This document shows positions 36,401-43,984 of a stretch of DNA of 64,000 nt, one piece after another. How positions within the stretch are numbered: the stretch's first letter is position 1; each line of letters begins with the position of its first letter. Under the pieces are notes generated by a model. That model was not told the DNA's origin. It worked only from the letters and a program-made list of their open reading frames with translations, and ran no database searches. The stretch spans positions 1-64,000 of the forward strand of contig NZ_JAPUDY010000068.1 in assembly GCF_027492855.1 (NCBI RefSeq), written 5' to 3'. Source of the DNA: Acidovorax sp. GTDB lineage: Bacteria > Pseudomonadota > Gammaproteobacteria > Burkholderiales > Burkholderiaceae_C. The translations under genes and the position numbers were made by a program.

Positions 36401-36729
36401 CCGGCTACTCCTCCCTCTCCTACCTCAAGCGGCTGCCGCTGGACCAGGTCAAGATCGACCAAAGCTTTGTGCGGGACGTGCTGGCGGATCCGAACGACGC
36501 GGCGATCGTGAGGACGATACTGGCGCTGGCCAAGAGCCTGGACCTGGAGGTGGTGGCAGAGGGGGTGGAGACGACGGGGCAGCTGAGCTTTTTGAGGCTG
36601 CATGGGTGTGAGGGGTTTCAGGGGTATCTTTTTGGACGGCCGGTCCCTGTGGATGCTTTCTTACGTGAGCACCAGCTGGGATCCACGTCCAAGCCTTTGG
36701 TCGCCGTACTGGAGGGACTCAAGCCATGA
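33406..36729 (+). CDS. Membrane-bound PAS-GGDEF-EAL cyclic-di-GMP protein
   Basis: 1107 residues. Seven to eight hydrophobic spans (about 17-250) form an unclassified sensory membrane domain, followed by three PAS-like regions (about 275-400, 405-520, 535-650), a GGDEF domain with intact RFGGDEFVVML (near 741) and an EAL domain with GAEALVRWRHP, ELTESLLLGD, DDFGTGYSSLSYL and KIDQSFV (about 845-1090). Both catalytic motifs look intact, so it could make and degrade c-di-GMP. Codon use switches inside the gene: from about 35370 to 36420 it favours GAA/CAA/AAA and C-ending codons, unlike either flank. No Shine-Dalgarno is evident. Overlaps the next gene by 4 bp. Confidence 0.92.
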   Translation: MSTNQPPPARPSPSDAPAVTVVLVVAVLALVILPLVRMLGDGAGAQHGLEPLLELAAVLLGLLVVSVSLHALDSHEQARANVLVAGFGVAAACNFLHGVVAHSTPVHMPEGSAGISLWLSTWARVAEVVTLGLAAMRLSAPGAPRAWLAVAGAITLGVIATAMGILPEWLAQAAGGVLRRGLAFVLALALAAIAVVLYRRALRHGDKHSDRLFAWAAMAFACGELTVGALGGHASIGGPLAHGFRVLAYALLYQAVFDVGIRRPFARVKKTERRLRESESRLSLLGRNLPHSVLFQVVRELDGRAHFAHMGDAIERLNGVRVEDVLNDSEVLYRQVLAEDIDRLREAERNSFLTMSSMEAAFRMRRTDGQVRWMHLSSSPRLLEDGRVLWDGVQTDITVHRQAEEAARAQEALLASMLRLVPGGVARLDRDLRVLYVNEQQARWLYKTPEEIQGRRLQDVIPHEVFARMQPHLEKAFAGETAVFENRIPGRDGMQYRHTTVAPEAVTGVGTPAVVVFAYDLTALKRAEEELAQQKTQLARVVSAMPDLVFLKDAEGVYLSVNPVFERFAGRPERQIVGCNDYDLVGPAQADRFRKYDQRAMQAWQPLVYEETLTFAEDGYQGQFETIKTPIRDLHGRVTGVLGVCRDITDRKRAEQEIERLAFYDALTGLPNRRLLLDRLQRSIAACQRTKNLGALLFIDLDNFKDLNDTLGHDMGDQLLAQVATRLVASVREADTVARFGGDEFVVMLEALAPDLQQAASQAENVAEKLLASLNQPFDLHGGQHYSTPSIGITLYGDERLTVDELLKRADLAMYQAKAAGRNTQRFFDPDMQAAVNARSNLEADLRQGLARGELLVHYQPVVDHHARLMGAEALVRWRHPERGMISPGDFIPLAEQTGLILPLGQYVLQTACEQLQRWSQHESTAQLSISVNVSARQFRQPGFVAEVLQTLQSHNADPRNLKLELTESLLLGDIEDTIARMVQLKSEGVGFALDDFGTGYSSLSYLKRLPLDQVKIDQSFVRDVLADPNDAAIVRTILALAKSLDLEVVAEGVETTGQLSFLRLHGCEGFQGYLFGRPVPVDAFLREHQLGSTSKPLVAVLEGLKP

Positions 36730-39239
36730 AAAGCGTGGGTGTTCTTTGGGTGGATATCGACGCGCAGCATGTTTCGGCTGCGCGCGATCTCATGGCCGAG
36801 CGCCACCCCGGCTGGCGGGTCGTGCACAGCCCGACCCCCGAAACAGCGGCAGCGCCTCTGGCATCGCAGCCCTGGGACGTTGTGGTGCTGTGCCTCAAAC
36901 CCTCCGACAAGGAATTGCCCAGCCTGCTGGAGCTGTGCGCGGGCCGCCCGGTGCTGATGTGCATCGACGCCATGCAGGAAGCCCTGGCCGCACGGGCCTT
37001 TCGCTGTGGGCTGGGCGACTACGTGCTGCGTGAGCCTGATGGGGTCTCGCACCTGAGCGATCTGCTCAACAGCCTGGTGGCCCTGGTGCAGAGCGACAAA
37101 GGCAAGGACCAGCCGGTGCGCATGGTGGATGCCCGCGTCTGGCAAGAGGCGCTGAAGATGTTGCAAGAGCATCGCACGGCGCTGCAAGCCACGCTGGCCA
37201 GCATGAGCCAGGGCATCTTCAAGACAGACCCTGAAGGACGCATCACCGTCTACAACCAGCGCGTGCTGGAGCTGCTCGACCTGCCCGAATCTCTGATGGC
37301 CTCGCGCCCCACACTGGCCGACCTGACCTGCATACAGGCGGAGCGGGGCGATTTTGGCGATGGGTACAGCCTGGTGGACCGGCGTGGTTTTGACTACGTG
37401 TCCCACGGCGCCAAGTCTGCGGCGCCCCCGCTGTACTGGCGCACCACGCGCGATGGCCAGACGTACGAGGTGCGCACCACCACGCTGGACGACGGCAGCT
37501 TGGTGCGCACCTTTGCCGATGTGAGCGATTACGTGCGCGTGGAAAACGAACTGCGCGAAAGCGAAGCGCGGTTCAGGTCACTGAGCGACCTGTCGTCCGA
37601 CTGGTACTGGGAGCACGATGCCGAAGGCCGTTTTGTGCAGTTGGCGGGTGATCTGAGCGTCAACGGCATTCCGCTGCCGAACGTGCTGGGGCGCACGCGC
37701 TGGGAGCTCGGCGCGCTCAACATGACCGGGACCGACTGGGATGCCCACCGCGCGGTGTTGGCTGCGCACCAGCCGTTTCGCGACCTGGAGTTGCAGCGCG
37801 AGCGACCGGATGGCAGCACGCACTGGATATCGATCAGCGGCGTGCCGGTGTTTGACGCCAAGGGCGCCTTGCGCGGCTACCGGGGCGTGGGCCGCGACAT
37901 CACAGAGCGCAAAGAGGTGGAATTCAAGATCGAGCGCCTGGCGTTCTATGACGCCCTGACCGGCCTGCCCAACCGCCGTCTGCTGGCCGACCGCTTGCAG
38001 CACGCCACGCGGATGGTGGCGCGCTCGGAGGGCCAGGGCGCCCTGCTGTTCATCGACCTTGACAACTTCAAGGACCTGAACGACACCCTGGGCCATGACA
38101 CGGGCGACCAATTGCTGGTACAGGTGGCGCATCGCCTGAAAGAGTGCGTGCGTGAAGCCGACACCGTGGCCCGCTTTGGCGGGGACGAATTCGTGGTGCT
38201 GGTGGAAGGGCTCAGCGCAGACGATGCACACGCCAGCGCCGAGGCCGCGCTGGTGGCCAGCCACATCGCCGCCACGCTGGGCAAACCTTATACCTTGGGC
38301 GAGTCCAGCCACCACAGCACGCCCAGCATCGGGATTGCGCTGTTTGGCCAGCAAACCGTCAGCGCGGACGAACTGCTCAAACAGGCCGATTTGGCCATGT
38401 ACCAGGCCAAGGCTGCGGGCCGCAACACCCAGCGGTTCTTCGACCCCGACATGCAGGCCGCCGTCAGCAACCGCTCGGCCCTGGAGGCCGACCTGCGCCG
38501 AGGCCTGCAAGAGAAAGAGCTGGTGCTTTATTACCAGCCGGTGGTGGACGGCAAGGGCCGCCTGCTGGGTGCCGAGGCGCTGGTGCGCTGGCTGCACCCG
38601 CGCCGGGGCATGGTGTCACCGGCAGAGTTCATCCCGCTGGCGGAGCAAACAGGGCTCATCCTGCCGCTGGGCCAGTGGGTGCTGGAATCCGCCTGCAGGC
38701 AGCTTGTGGCCTGGTCGCGCAGCGCGCTCACGCGGCAGTTCTTCCTGTCGGTGAATGTGAGCGTGCGCCAGTTCCGCCAGCCTGATTTTGTGGAGCAGGT
38801 GCTGGGCGCCCTGGACGCCACGGGCGCCAACCCCGAACGCCTCAAGCTCGAACTCACCGAGAGCCTGCTGATGGCCGATGTCGAGGACATCATCGCGCGC
38901 ATGGAGCATCTGCGCCGCTATGGCGTGAGTTTTTCGCTCGACGACTTCGGCACGGGCTACTCATCACTCAGCTACCTCAAGCGCCTGCCGCTCGACCAGC
39001 TCAAGATCGACAAGAGCTTTGTGAGCGACCTGCAGACCGACCCCAACGACGCCGCCATCGTGCGCACCATCCTGGCCTTGGCCGACAGCCTGGATCTGGG
39101 CGTGGTGGCTGAAGGTGTGGAGACCACGGGGCAGCTCGAATTTCTGCAACGCCACGGCTGCAAGGCCTTCCAGGGCTACCTTTTCGGCCGCCCCATGCCG
39201 CCCGAGGTGCTGGAGAGGGCGCTGCGGCCTGCGCTGTGA
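36726..39239 (+). CDS. REC-like-PAS-GGDEF-EAL cyclic-di-GMP protein
   Basis: 837 residues, soluble. The first 120 residues resemble a response-regulator fold (VGVLWVDIDAQHVSAARDLM ... WDVVVLCLKPSDKELP), but the usual phospho-acceptor Asp is not in place (VVLCLK), so it may be a pseudo-receiver. Two PAS regions follow (about 145-260, 275-400). GGDEF (RFGGDEFVVLV near 484) and EAL (GAEALVRWLHP near 615, DDFGTGYSSLSYL, KIDKSFV) are intact. ATGA overlap couples it to the upstream paralogue; the two share almost identical GGDEF-EAL halves, indicating tandem duplication or domain exchange. It probably works with the membrane protein as a signalling pair. Confidence 0.92.
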   Translation: MKSVGVLWVDIDAQHVSAARDLMAERHPGWRVVHSPTPETAAAPLASQPWDVVVLCLKPSDKELPSLLELCAGRPVLMCIDAMQEALAARAFRCGLGDYVLREPDGVSHLSDLLNSLVALVQSDKGKDQPVRMVDARVWQEALKMLQEHRTALQATLASMSQGIFKTDPEGRITVYNQRVLELLDLPESLMASRPTLADLTCIQAERGDFGDGYSLVDRRGFDYVSHGAKSAAPPLYWRTTRDGQTYEVRTTTLDDGSLVRTFADVSDYVRVENELRESEARFRSLSDLSSDWYWEHDAEGRFVQLAGDLSVNGIPLPNVLGRTRWELGALNMTGTDWDAHRAVLAAHQPFRDLELQRERPDGSTHWISISGVPVFDAKGALRGYRGVGRDITERKEVEFKIERLAFYDALTGLPNRRLLADRLQHATRMVARSEGQGALLFIDLDNFKDLNDTLGHDTGDQLLVQVAHRLKECVREADTVARFGGDEFVVLVEGLSADDAHASAEAALVASHIAATLGKPYTLGESSHHSTPSIGIALFGQQTVSADELLKQADLAMYQAKAAGRNTQRFFDPDMQAAVSNRSALEADLRRGLQEKELVLYYQPVVDGKGRLLGAEALVRWLHPRRGMVSPAEFIPLAEQTGLILPLGQWVLESACRQLVAWSRSALTRQFFLSVNVSVRQFRQPDFVEQVLGALDATGANPERLKLELTESLLMADVEDIIARMEHLRRYGVSFSLDDFGTGYSSLSYLKRLPLDQLKIDKSFVSDLQTDPNDAAIVRTILALADSLDLGVVAEGVETTGQLEFLQRHGCKAFQGYLFGRPMPPEVLERALRPAL

Positions 39240-39276
39240 CAAAAGCGGGCCCACCCTTGCGCGCGACAATCGCGGC

Positions 39277-40503
39277 ATGAGAAAACAGGTATTGGTCGCC
39301 GGTGGCGGCATCGGTGGCTTGGCCGCCGCTTTGGGCGCATCGCGCGCGGGCTGGGATGTGCGGTTGTACGAGCGGGCCGCGGCGTTCAGCGAGGTCGGGG
39401 CCGGCGTGCAGATCGGGCCCAACGTGGTGCGCCGCCTGCAGGCCTGGGGCTTGCAACGGGCGCTGCAGGCCGTGGCTGCCTTTCCCAGCCGCCTGCAGGT
39501 GCGTAGTGCCGTCAGCGGCCGCGAGCTGGCCGTGCTGCCGCTTGGACCCGCAGCGGTCGAACGCTACGGCGCTGCCTACGCCACCATCCACCGTGCGGAT
39601 TTGCACGGCCTGCTGCTGGACGGGCTGACCCAGGGCAGCGACGCGCAGCTCCATCTGGACCACGCCATCGACCGTTTCACCGACAGCGGTGACGTCGTTA
39701 CCGTGCGGACCAGCCGGGGCAAGGAGGTGGAAGGCGATGCGCTCATCGGTGCTGACGGCCTGTGGAGCCGCACGCGCACGCAACTGCTGGCGAATATGGG
39801 GGGTGGTGTGGCGCCGCGTGTGACGGGGCACCTGGCCTACCGCGCCCTGGTACCCCAGCAGACGCTGCCCCAGGCACTGCGCACCGGCCAGGTCACGGCC
39901 TGGCTGGGCCCGCGCCTGCACGCGGTTCAATACCCCGTGCGCCGGGGCGAGTTGCAGAACATCGTCGTCATCGTGCAAGGCCCCGCGCCAGAAGACCTGG
40001 AGAACTGGGACCACGCCGCCAATGCCGAGGGCCTGAGCCACGCCCTGCAAGGCACCTGCACCGCGCTGCAGGATGTGGTGCGCAGCGTGGGCGAGCATGG
40101 TGGCCCGGCAGGCTGGCGCCTGTGGCCGCTGTGCGACCGCCCGCCGGTGCGCAGCGCCGACGAGATGGCGCGTGGCTTGGTCGCTTTGGTGGGTGATGCC
40201 GCCCACCCCATGCGCCCCTACCTCGCCCAGGGCGCAGGCATGGCCATTGAGGATGCGGCTGAGCTGCAGCGCGCGCTGGCCATGCACGACATGGAGGTGC
40301 CGCTGCGCCTCACCCGCTTTGCTCTTAATCGCTGGCAGCGCAATGCGCGGGTGCAGGCCCGCTCCACGCGCAACGGCCGCATCTTCCACGCCACGGGGGC
40401 CGTGCGCTGGGGGCGGGATTTATCGCTGCGCCTGCTGGGCGAGCGGGTGCTGGATGTGCCCTGGCTGTACCGGGGCGATGGCTCCAGCGCCAGTTCGCTG
40501 TGA
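39277..40503 (+). CDS. FAD-dependent monooxygenase (salicylate/3-hydroxybenzoate hydroxylase-like)
   Basis: 408 residues. FAD-binding GxGxxG in VLVAGGGIGGLAAALGASR (about 5-23), the DG motif in ALIGADGLWSRTR, and the second FAD motif LVALVGDAAHPMRPYLAQGA with IEDAAEL. This is the class A flavoprotein hydroxylase layout that acts on small aromatic acids. The blocks are close to salicylate 1-monooxygenase and 3-hydroxybenzoate 6-hydroxylase; the exact substrate is open. No aromatic-degradation partner lies nearby. The ATG at 39277 fits the first strand; upstream frame runs into the GGDEF gene. Confidence 0.86.
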   Translation: MRKQVLVAGGGIGGLAAALGASRAGWDVRLYERAAAFSEVGAGVQIGPNVVRRLQAWGLQRALQAVAAFPSRLQVRSAVSGRELAVLPLGPAAVERYGAAYATIHRADLHGLLLDGLTQGSDAQLHLDHAIDRFTDSGDVVTVRTSRGKEVEGDALIGADGLWSRTRTQLLANMGGGVAPRVTGHLAYRALVPQQTLPQALRTGQVTAWLGPRLHAVQYPVRRGELQNIVVIVQGPAPEDLENWDHAANAEGLSHALQGTCTALQDVVRSVGEHGGPAGWRLWPLCDRPPVRSADEMARGLVALVGDAAHPMRPYLAQGAGMAIEDAAELQRALAMHDMEVPLRLTRFALNRWQRNARVQARSTRNGRIFHATGAVRWGRDLSLRLLGERVLDVPWLYRGDGSSASSL

Positions 40504-40694
40504 GGCTGATAGCGCTGGATGACCAAGGTACTTCGGTGTAGTGATCGAAGACCAAATCCTTACAGTGTGACACGCTCCGACCGCGTTCGGACATGGTTGT
40601 AAAAAGCACTGAATGGGCACGCAATTCCCCTGTTCAACGGCGAAGCGGGGTGCTACAAAGAGATGCGCCGGTAGCGATTCCCATTGCAACACCG

Positions 40695-40709
40695 TGGCAC
40701 TCCCTGAGC
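40695..40709 (+). promoter_or_regulatory. Sigma-54-type promoter of the prkA-yeaH-spoVR operon
   Basis: TGGCACTCCCTGAGC: the -24 part TGGCAC is perfect and GG-N10-GC spacing to the -12 element is exact, although TTGC is replaced by GAGC. The start would fall near 40720, giving a leader of about 19 nt with AGGAGG at 40729-40734. The E. coli homologues (yeaGH) are known to depend on RpoN. The same bases can also form a stem-loop (40696-40723). Confidence 0.55.
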
Positions 40710-40738
40710 CCGCCAGGGGTGCCGCCACAGGAGGTCGT

Positions 40739-42661
40739 ATGGATGCCATCAGCAGTTTCACTGCGCGTTACGCCCGTAGCCGCGAAGAGGAAATGTCGAT
40801 CGACGAGTACCTCGCCGAATGCAAGCGTGATCCCATGGCCTACGCCACGGCAGCCCAGCGCATGCTGGCCGCCATCGGCGATCCCGAGGTGGTGGATACG
40901 CGCAACGACCCGCGCCTCTCGCGCCTCTTTGCCAACAAAGTGATCAAGCGCTACCCCGCGTTCGCCGAGTTCTATGGCATGGAGGATTCCATCGAACAGG
41001 TGGTGAGCTTCTTCCGCCATGCCGCACAGGGGCTGGAGGAGCGCAAGCAGATCCTCTACTTGCTGGGCCCGGTGGGCGGGGGCAAAAGCTCCATCGCCGA
41101 GCGGCTCAAGTACCTGATGCAGAAGGTGCCGTTTTATGCGCTCAAGGGCTCGCCAGTGAACGAGTCGCCGCTGGGCCTGTTCGATGTGGTGGAAGACAGT
41201 GCGGTGCTGGAGGAGCAGTTCGGCATTCCCCGGCGCTACCTGCAGCGGGTGCTTTCGCCCTGGGCAGTCAAGCGGCTGGAGGAGTTCGGCGGCGACATTC
41301 GCCAGTTCCGGGTGGTCAAGCGCTACCCCAGCATCCTGAAGCAGGTGGGCATCGCCAAGACCGAGCCGGGCGATGAGAACAACCAAGACATCTCTAGCCT
41401 AGTGGGCAAGGTGGACATCCGTAAGCTCGAAACCTTCGCCCAGGACGACACCGACGCCTACAGCTACAGCGGCGGCCTGTGCTTGGCCAACCAGGGCCTG
41501 CTCGAATTCGTGGAAATGTTCAAGGCACCCATCAAGGTGCTGCACCCGCTGCTCACTGCCACGCAGGAGGGTAACTACAAGGGCACAGAGGGTTTTGGCG
41601 CCATTCCGTTCGACGGTGTGGTGCTGGCCCACAGCAACGAGAGCGAGTGGAAGGCGTTTCGCAACAACAAGAACAATGAGGCCTTCCTTGACCGCATCTA
41701 CATCGTCAAGGTGCCGTACTGCCTGCGCGTGAGCGAGGAAAGCCGGATCTACGAAAAACTCATCCGCGAATCGTCGCTGGGCAACGCCGTGTGCGCGCCG
41801 GGCACGCTCAAGATGATGTCGCAGTTCGCCATCCTCACGCGGCTCAAGGAGCCTGAGAACTCCAGCATCTTCAGCAAGATGCAGGTGTACGACGGCGAGA
41901 GCCTGAAAGACACCGACCCGCGCGCCAAGAGCTACCAGGAGTACCGCGACTACGCGGGCGTGGACGAGGGCATGACGGGCATCTCCACGCGTTTTGCGTT
42001 CAAGATCCTCTCGAAGGTGTTCAACTTCGACAGCGCCGAGGTGGCGGCCAACCCGGTGCATCTGATGTACGTGCTGGAGCAACAGATCGAGCGCGAGCAG
42101 TTTCCGGCTGAGCTGGAGACCAAATACACCAGCTACATCAAAGAGTTCCTCTCGCCGCGTTATGCCGAGTTCATCGGCAAGGAGATCCAGACAGCCTATC
42201 TGGAGAGCTACAGCGAGTACGGGCAGAACATCTTCGACCGCTACGTGACGTATGCCGACTACTGGATCCAGGACAACGAGTACCGCGACACCGACACTGG
42301 CGAGGTGTTTGACCGGGGCGCGCTCAACGCCGAGCTGGAGAAGATCGAGAAGCCTGCGGGCATTGCCAACCCCAAGGATTTCCGCAACGAGATCGTCAAC
42401 TTCGTGCTGCGCGCGCGCGCCAACAATCAGGGCAATAACCCGAGTTGGACCAGCTACGAGAAGCTGCGCCTGGTGATCGAGAAGAAGATGTTCTCCAACA
42501 CCGAGGAGCTGCTGCCCGTCATCAGCTTCAACGCCAAAGCCAGTGCCGAAGAAGCGCGCAAGCACGAGGACTTCGTCACCCGCATGGTGGACAAGGGCTA
42601 CACCCCCAAGCAGGTGCGGCTGTTGTGCGAGTGGTACCTGCGCGTTCGCAAGAGCAGCTAA
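40739..42661 (+). CDS. prkA: PrkA-type serine protein kinase (YeaG)
   Basis: 640 residues. AAA+ N-terminal domain with LLGPVGGGKSSIAERL (Walker A, about 104-119) and ANQGLLEFVEMFKAP with the Walker B region; the C-terminal PrkA domain includes EYRDTDTGEVFDRGALN and IEKKMFSNTEELLPVISF (separate blocks). Length fits YeaG (about 640). Known for stress and stationary-phase roles in E. coli; proposed kinase or AAA+ protease activity. AGGAGG precedes the ATG at 40739. First gene of the conserved trio with yeaH and spoVR. Confidence 0.95.
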   Translation: MDAISSFTARYARSREEEMSIDEYLAECKRDPMAYATAAQRMLAAIGDPEVVDTRNDPRLSRLFANKVIKRYPAFAEFYGMEDSIEQVVSFFRHAAQGLEERKQILYLLGPVGGGKSSIAERLKYLMQKVPFYALKGSPVNESPLGLFDVVEDSAVLEEQFGIPRRYLQRVLSPWAVKRLEEFGGDIRQFRVVKRYPSILKQVGIAKTEPGDENNQDISSLVGKVDIRKLETFAQDDTDAYSYSGGLCLANQGLLEFVEMFKAPIKVLHPLLTATQEGNYKGTEGFGAIPFDGVVLAHSNESEWKAFRNNKNNEAFLDRIYIVKVPYCLRVSEESRIYEKLIRESSLGNAVCAPGTLKMMSQFAILTRLKEPENSSIFSKMQVYDGESLKDTDPRAKSYQEYRDYAGVDEGMTGISTRFAFKILSKVFNFDSAEVAANPVHLMYVLEQQIEREQFPAELETKYTSYIKEFLSPRYAEFIGKEIQTAYLESYSEYGQNIFDRYVTYADYWIQDNEYRDTDTGEVFDRGALNAELEKIEKPAGIANPKDFRNEIVNFVLRARANNQGNNPSWTSYEKLRLVIEKKMFSNTEELLPVISFNAKASAEEARKHEDFVTRMVDKGYTPKQVRLLCEWYLRVRKSS

Positions 42662-42718
42662 TCGATCCGATGGTCAGCGCGCCACTGGGGCGCTGGCCCA
42701 TGCATGGGAGCGAAGCAG

Positions 42719-43984
42719 ATGGCACTCCAAATCATCGACCGCAGGCTCGCAGGCAAGAACAAGTCCGTGGGCAACCGCGAGCGTTTTGTCCGCCGCTTCA
42801 AGGAGCAGATTGCGGACAGCGTGCGCCGTGCGGTGTCGCAGCGCGGTATCCGCGACATCGAGCAGGCGGAGAACATCACCATTCCCAAGAAGGACATTGG
42901 CGAACCGGTGTTCCACCACGGCCAGGGGGGCGTCCGCGATGTGGTGCACCCCGGCAATGCCGAGCATGTGCGCGGTGATCGCATCGAGCGGCCCAAAGGG
43001 GGCGGCGGGCGTGGCTCGCAGGCCAGCGACAGCGGGGAGGGCGAGGACGACTTCACCTTCACGCTGACCAAGGAAGAGTTCATGCAGCTCTTCTTTGAGG
43101 ACCTGGCGCTGCCGCACCTGCTGCGCACGCACATCGGCGAGAACCCGCAATGGAAGTCGCGCCGTGCCGGATACAGCCAGTACGGCATTCCCAACAACCT
43201 TGCCGTGCTGCGCACCATGCGCGGCGCTCTAGGCCGGCGCATCGCCCTGGGCAAGGCCCCGCACCGTGAGCTGCAGGCGCTGCAGGCACAGCTTGACGCC
43301 CTGTTGGCGCAGGACGATGGCACCAGCGAGGCGGTGGCCGAGCTGCAGCGCCGCATCGACATGCTCAAGGAGCGCATCGACCGGATTCCGTACCTCGACC
43401 CCATCGACCTGCGCTTTCGGGCCCGCACCCCGGTGCCCGTGCCCAACAGCCAAGCGGTGATGTTTTGCCTGATGGATGTTTCGGGCTCCATGGACGAGGC
43501 GCGCAAAGACCTGGCCAAGCGCTTTTTTATCCTGTTGTACCTGTTCCTCACGCGGCACTACGAGAAGATCGACATCGTCTTCATCCGCCACCACACCCAG
43601 GCCGCCGAGGTGAGTGAAGAACAGTTTTTCCACTCCACCGAAAGTGGGGGCACGGTGGTCAGCAGCGCCCTGGTGCTGCTCGACCAGATCATCCAGGCGC
43701 GCTACCCCACGGGTGACTGGAACATTTATGTGGCCCAGGCCAGTGATGGCGATAACTTCAACAACGACAGCGGCAACTGCCGCAATCTGCTGGTGGACCG
43801 CATCTTGCCGCTGGTGCGCTACTTTGCTTATGTGCAGGTGGCCGAGGAGGAGCAGAACCTGTGGGAGGAATACAGTCAGTTGCTGCCGGTGTGCGCCCAC
43901 TTCGCCATGCGCAAGGTCTCCGAGCCGGGCGACATCTATCCCGTGTTCCGCGACCTCTTCAAGAAAGAGGGGGTACAGATATGA
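42719..43984 (+). CDS. yeaH: YeaH/UPF0229 family protein (VWA-like)
   Basis: 421 residues. Begins MALQIIDRRLAGKNKSVGNR, with a basic, charged first third and a Gly-rich stretch (GGGGRGSQASDSGEGED). The C-terminal half contains a von Willebrand A-like domain with FCLMDVSGSMDEARKDLAKR (MIDAS DxSGS, about 258-275). Function is not settled; partner of PrkA in the same operon. GGGAGCGAAGC serves as ribosome site. The stop overlaps the spoVR start by 4 bp. Confidence 0.93.
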   Translation: MALQIIDRRLAGKNKSVGNRERFVRRFKEQIADSVRRAVSQRGIRDIEQAENITIPKKDIGEPVFHHGQGGVRDVVHPGNAEHVRGDRIERPKGGGGRGSQASDSGEGEDDFTFTLTKEEFMQLFFEDLALPHLLRTHIGENPQWKSRRAGYSQYGIPNNLAVLRTMRGALGRRIALGKAPHRELQALQAQLDALLAQDDGTSEAVAELQRRIDMLKERIDRIPYLDPIDLRFRARTPVPVPNSQAVMFCLMDVSGSMDEARKDLAKRFFILLYLFLTRHYEKIDIVFIRHHTQAAEVSEEQFFHSTESGGTVVSSALVLLDQIIQARYPTGDWNIYVAQASDGDNFNNDSGNCRNLLVDRILPLVRYFAYVQVAEEEQNLWEEYSQLLPVCAHFAMRKVSEPGDIYPVFRDLFKKEGVQI

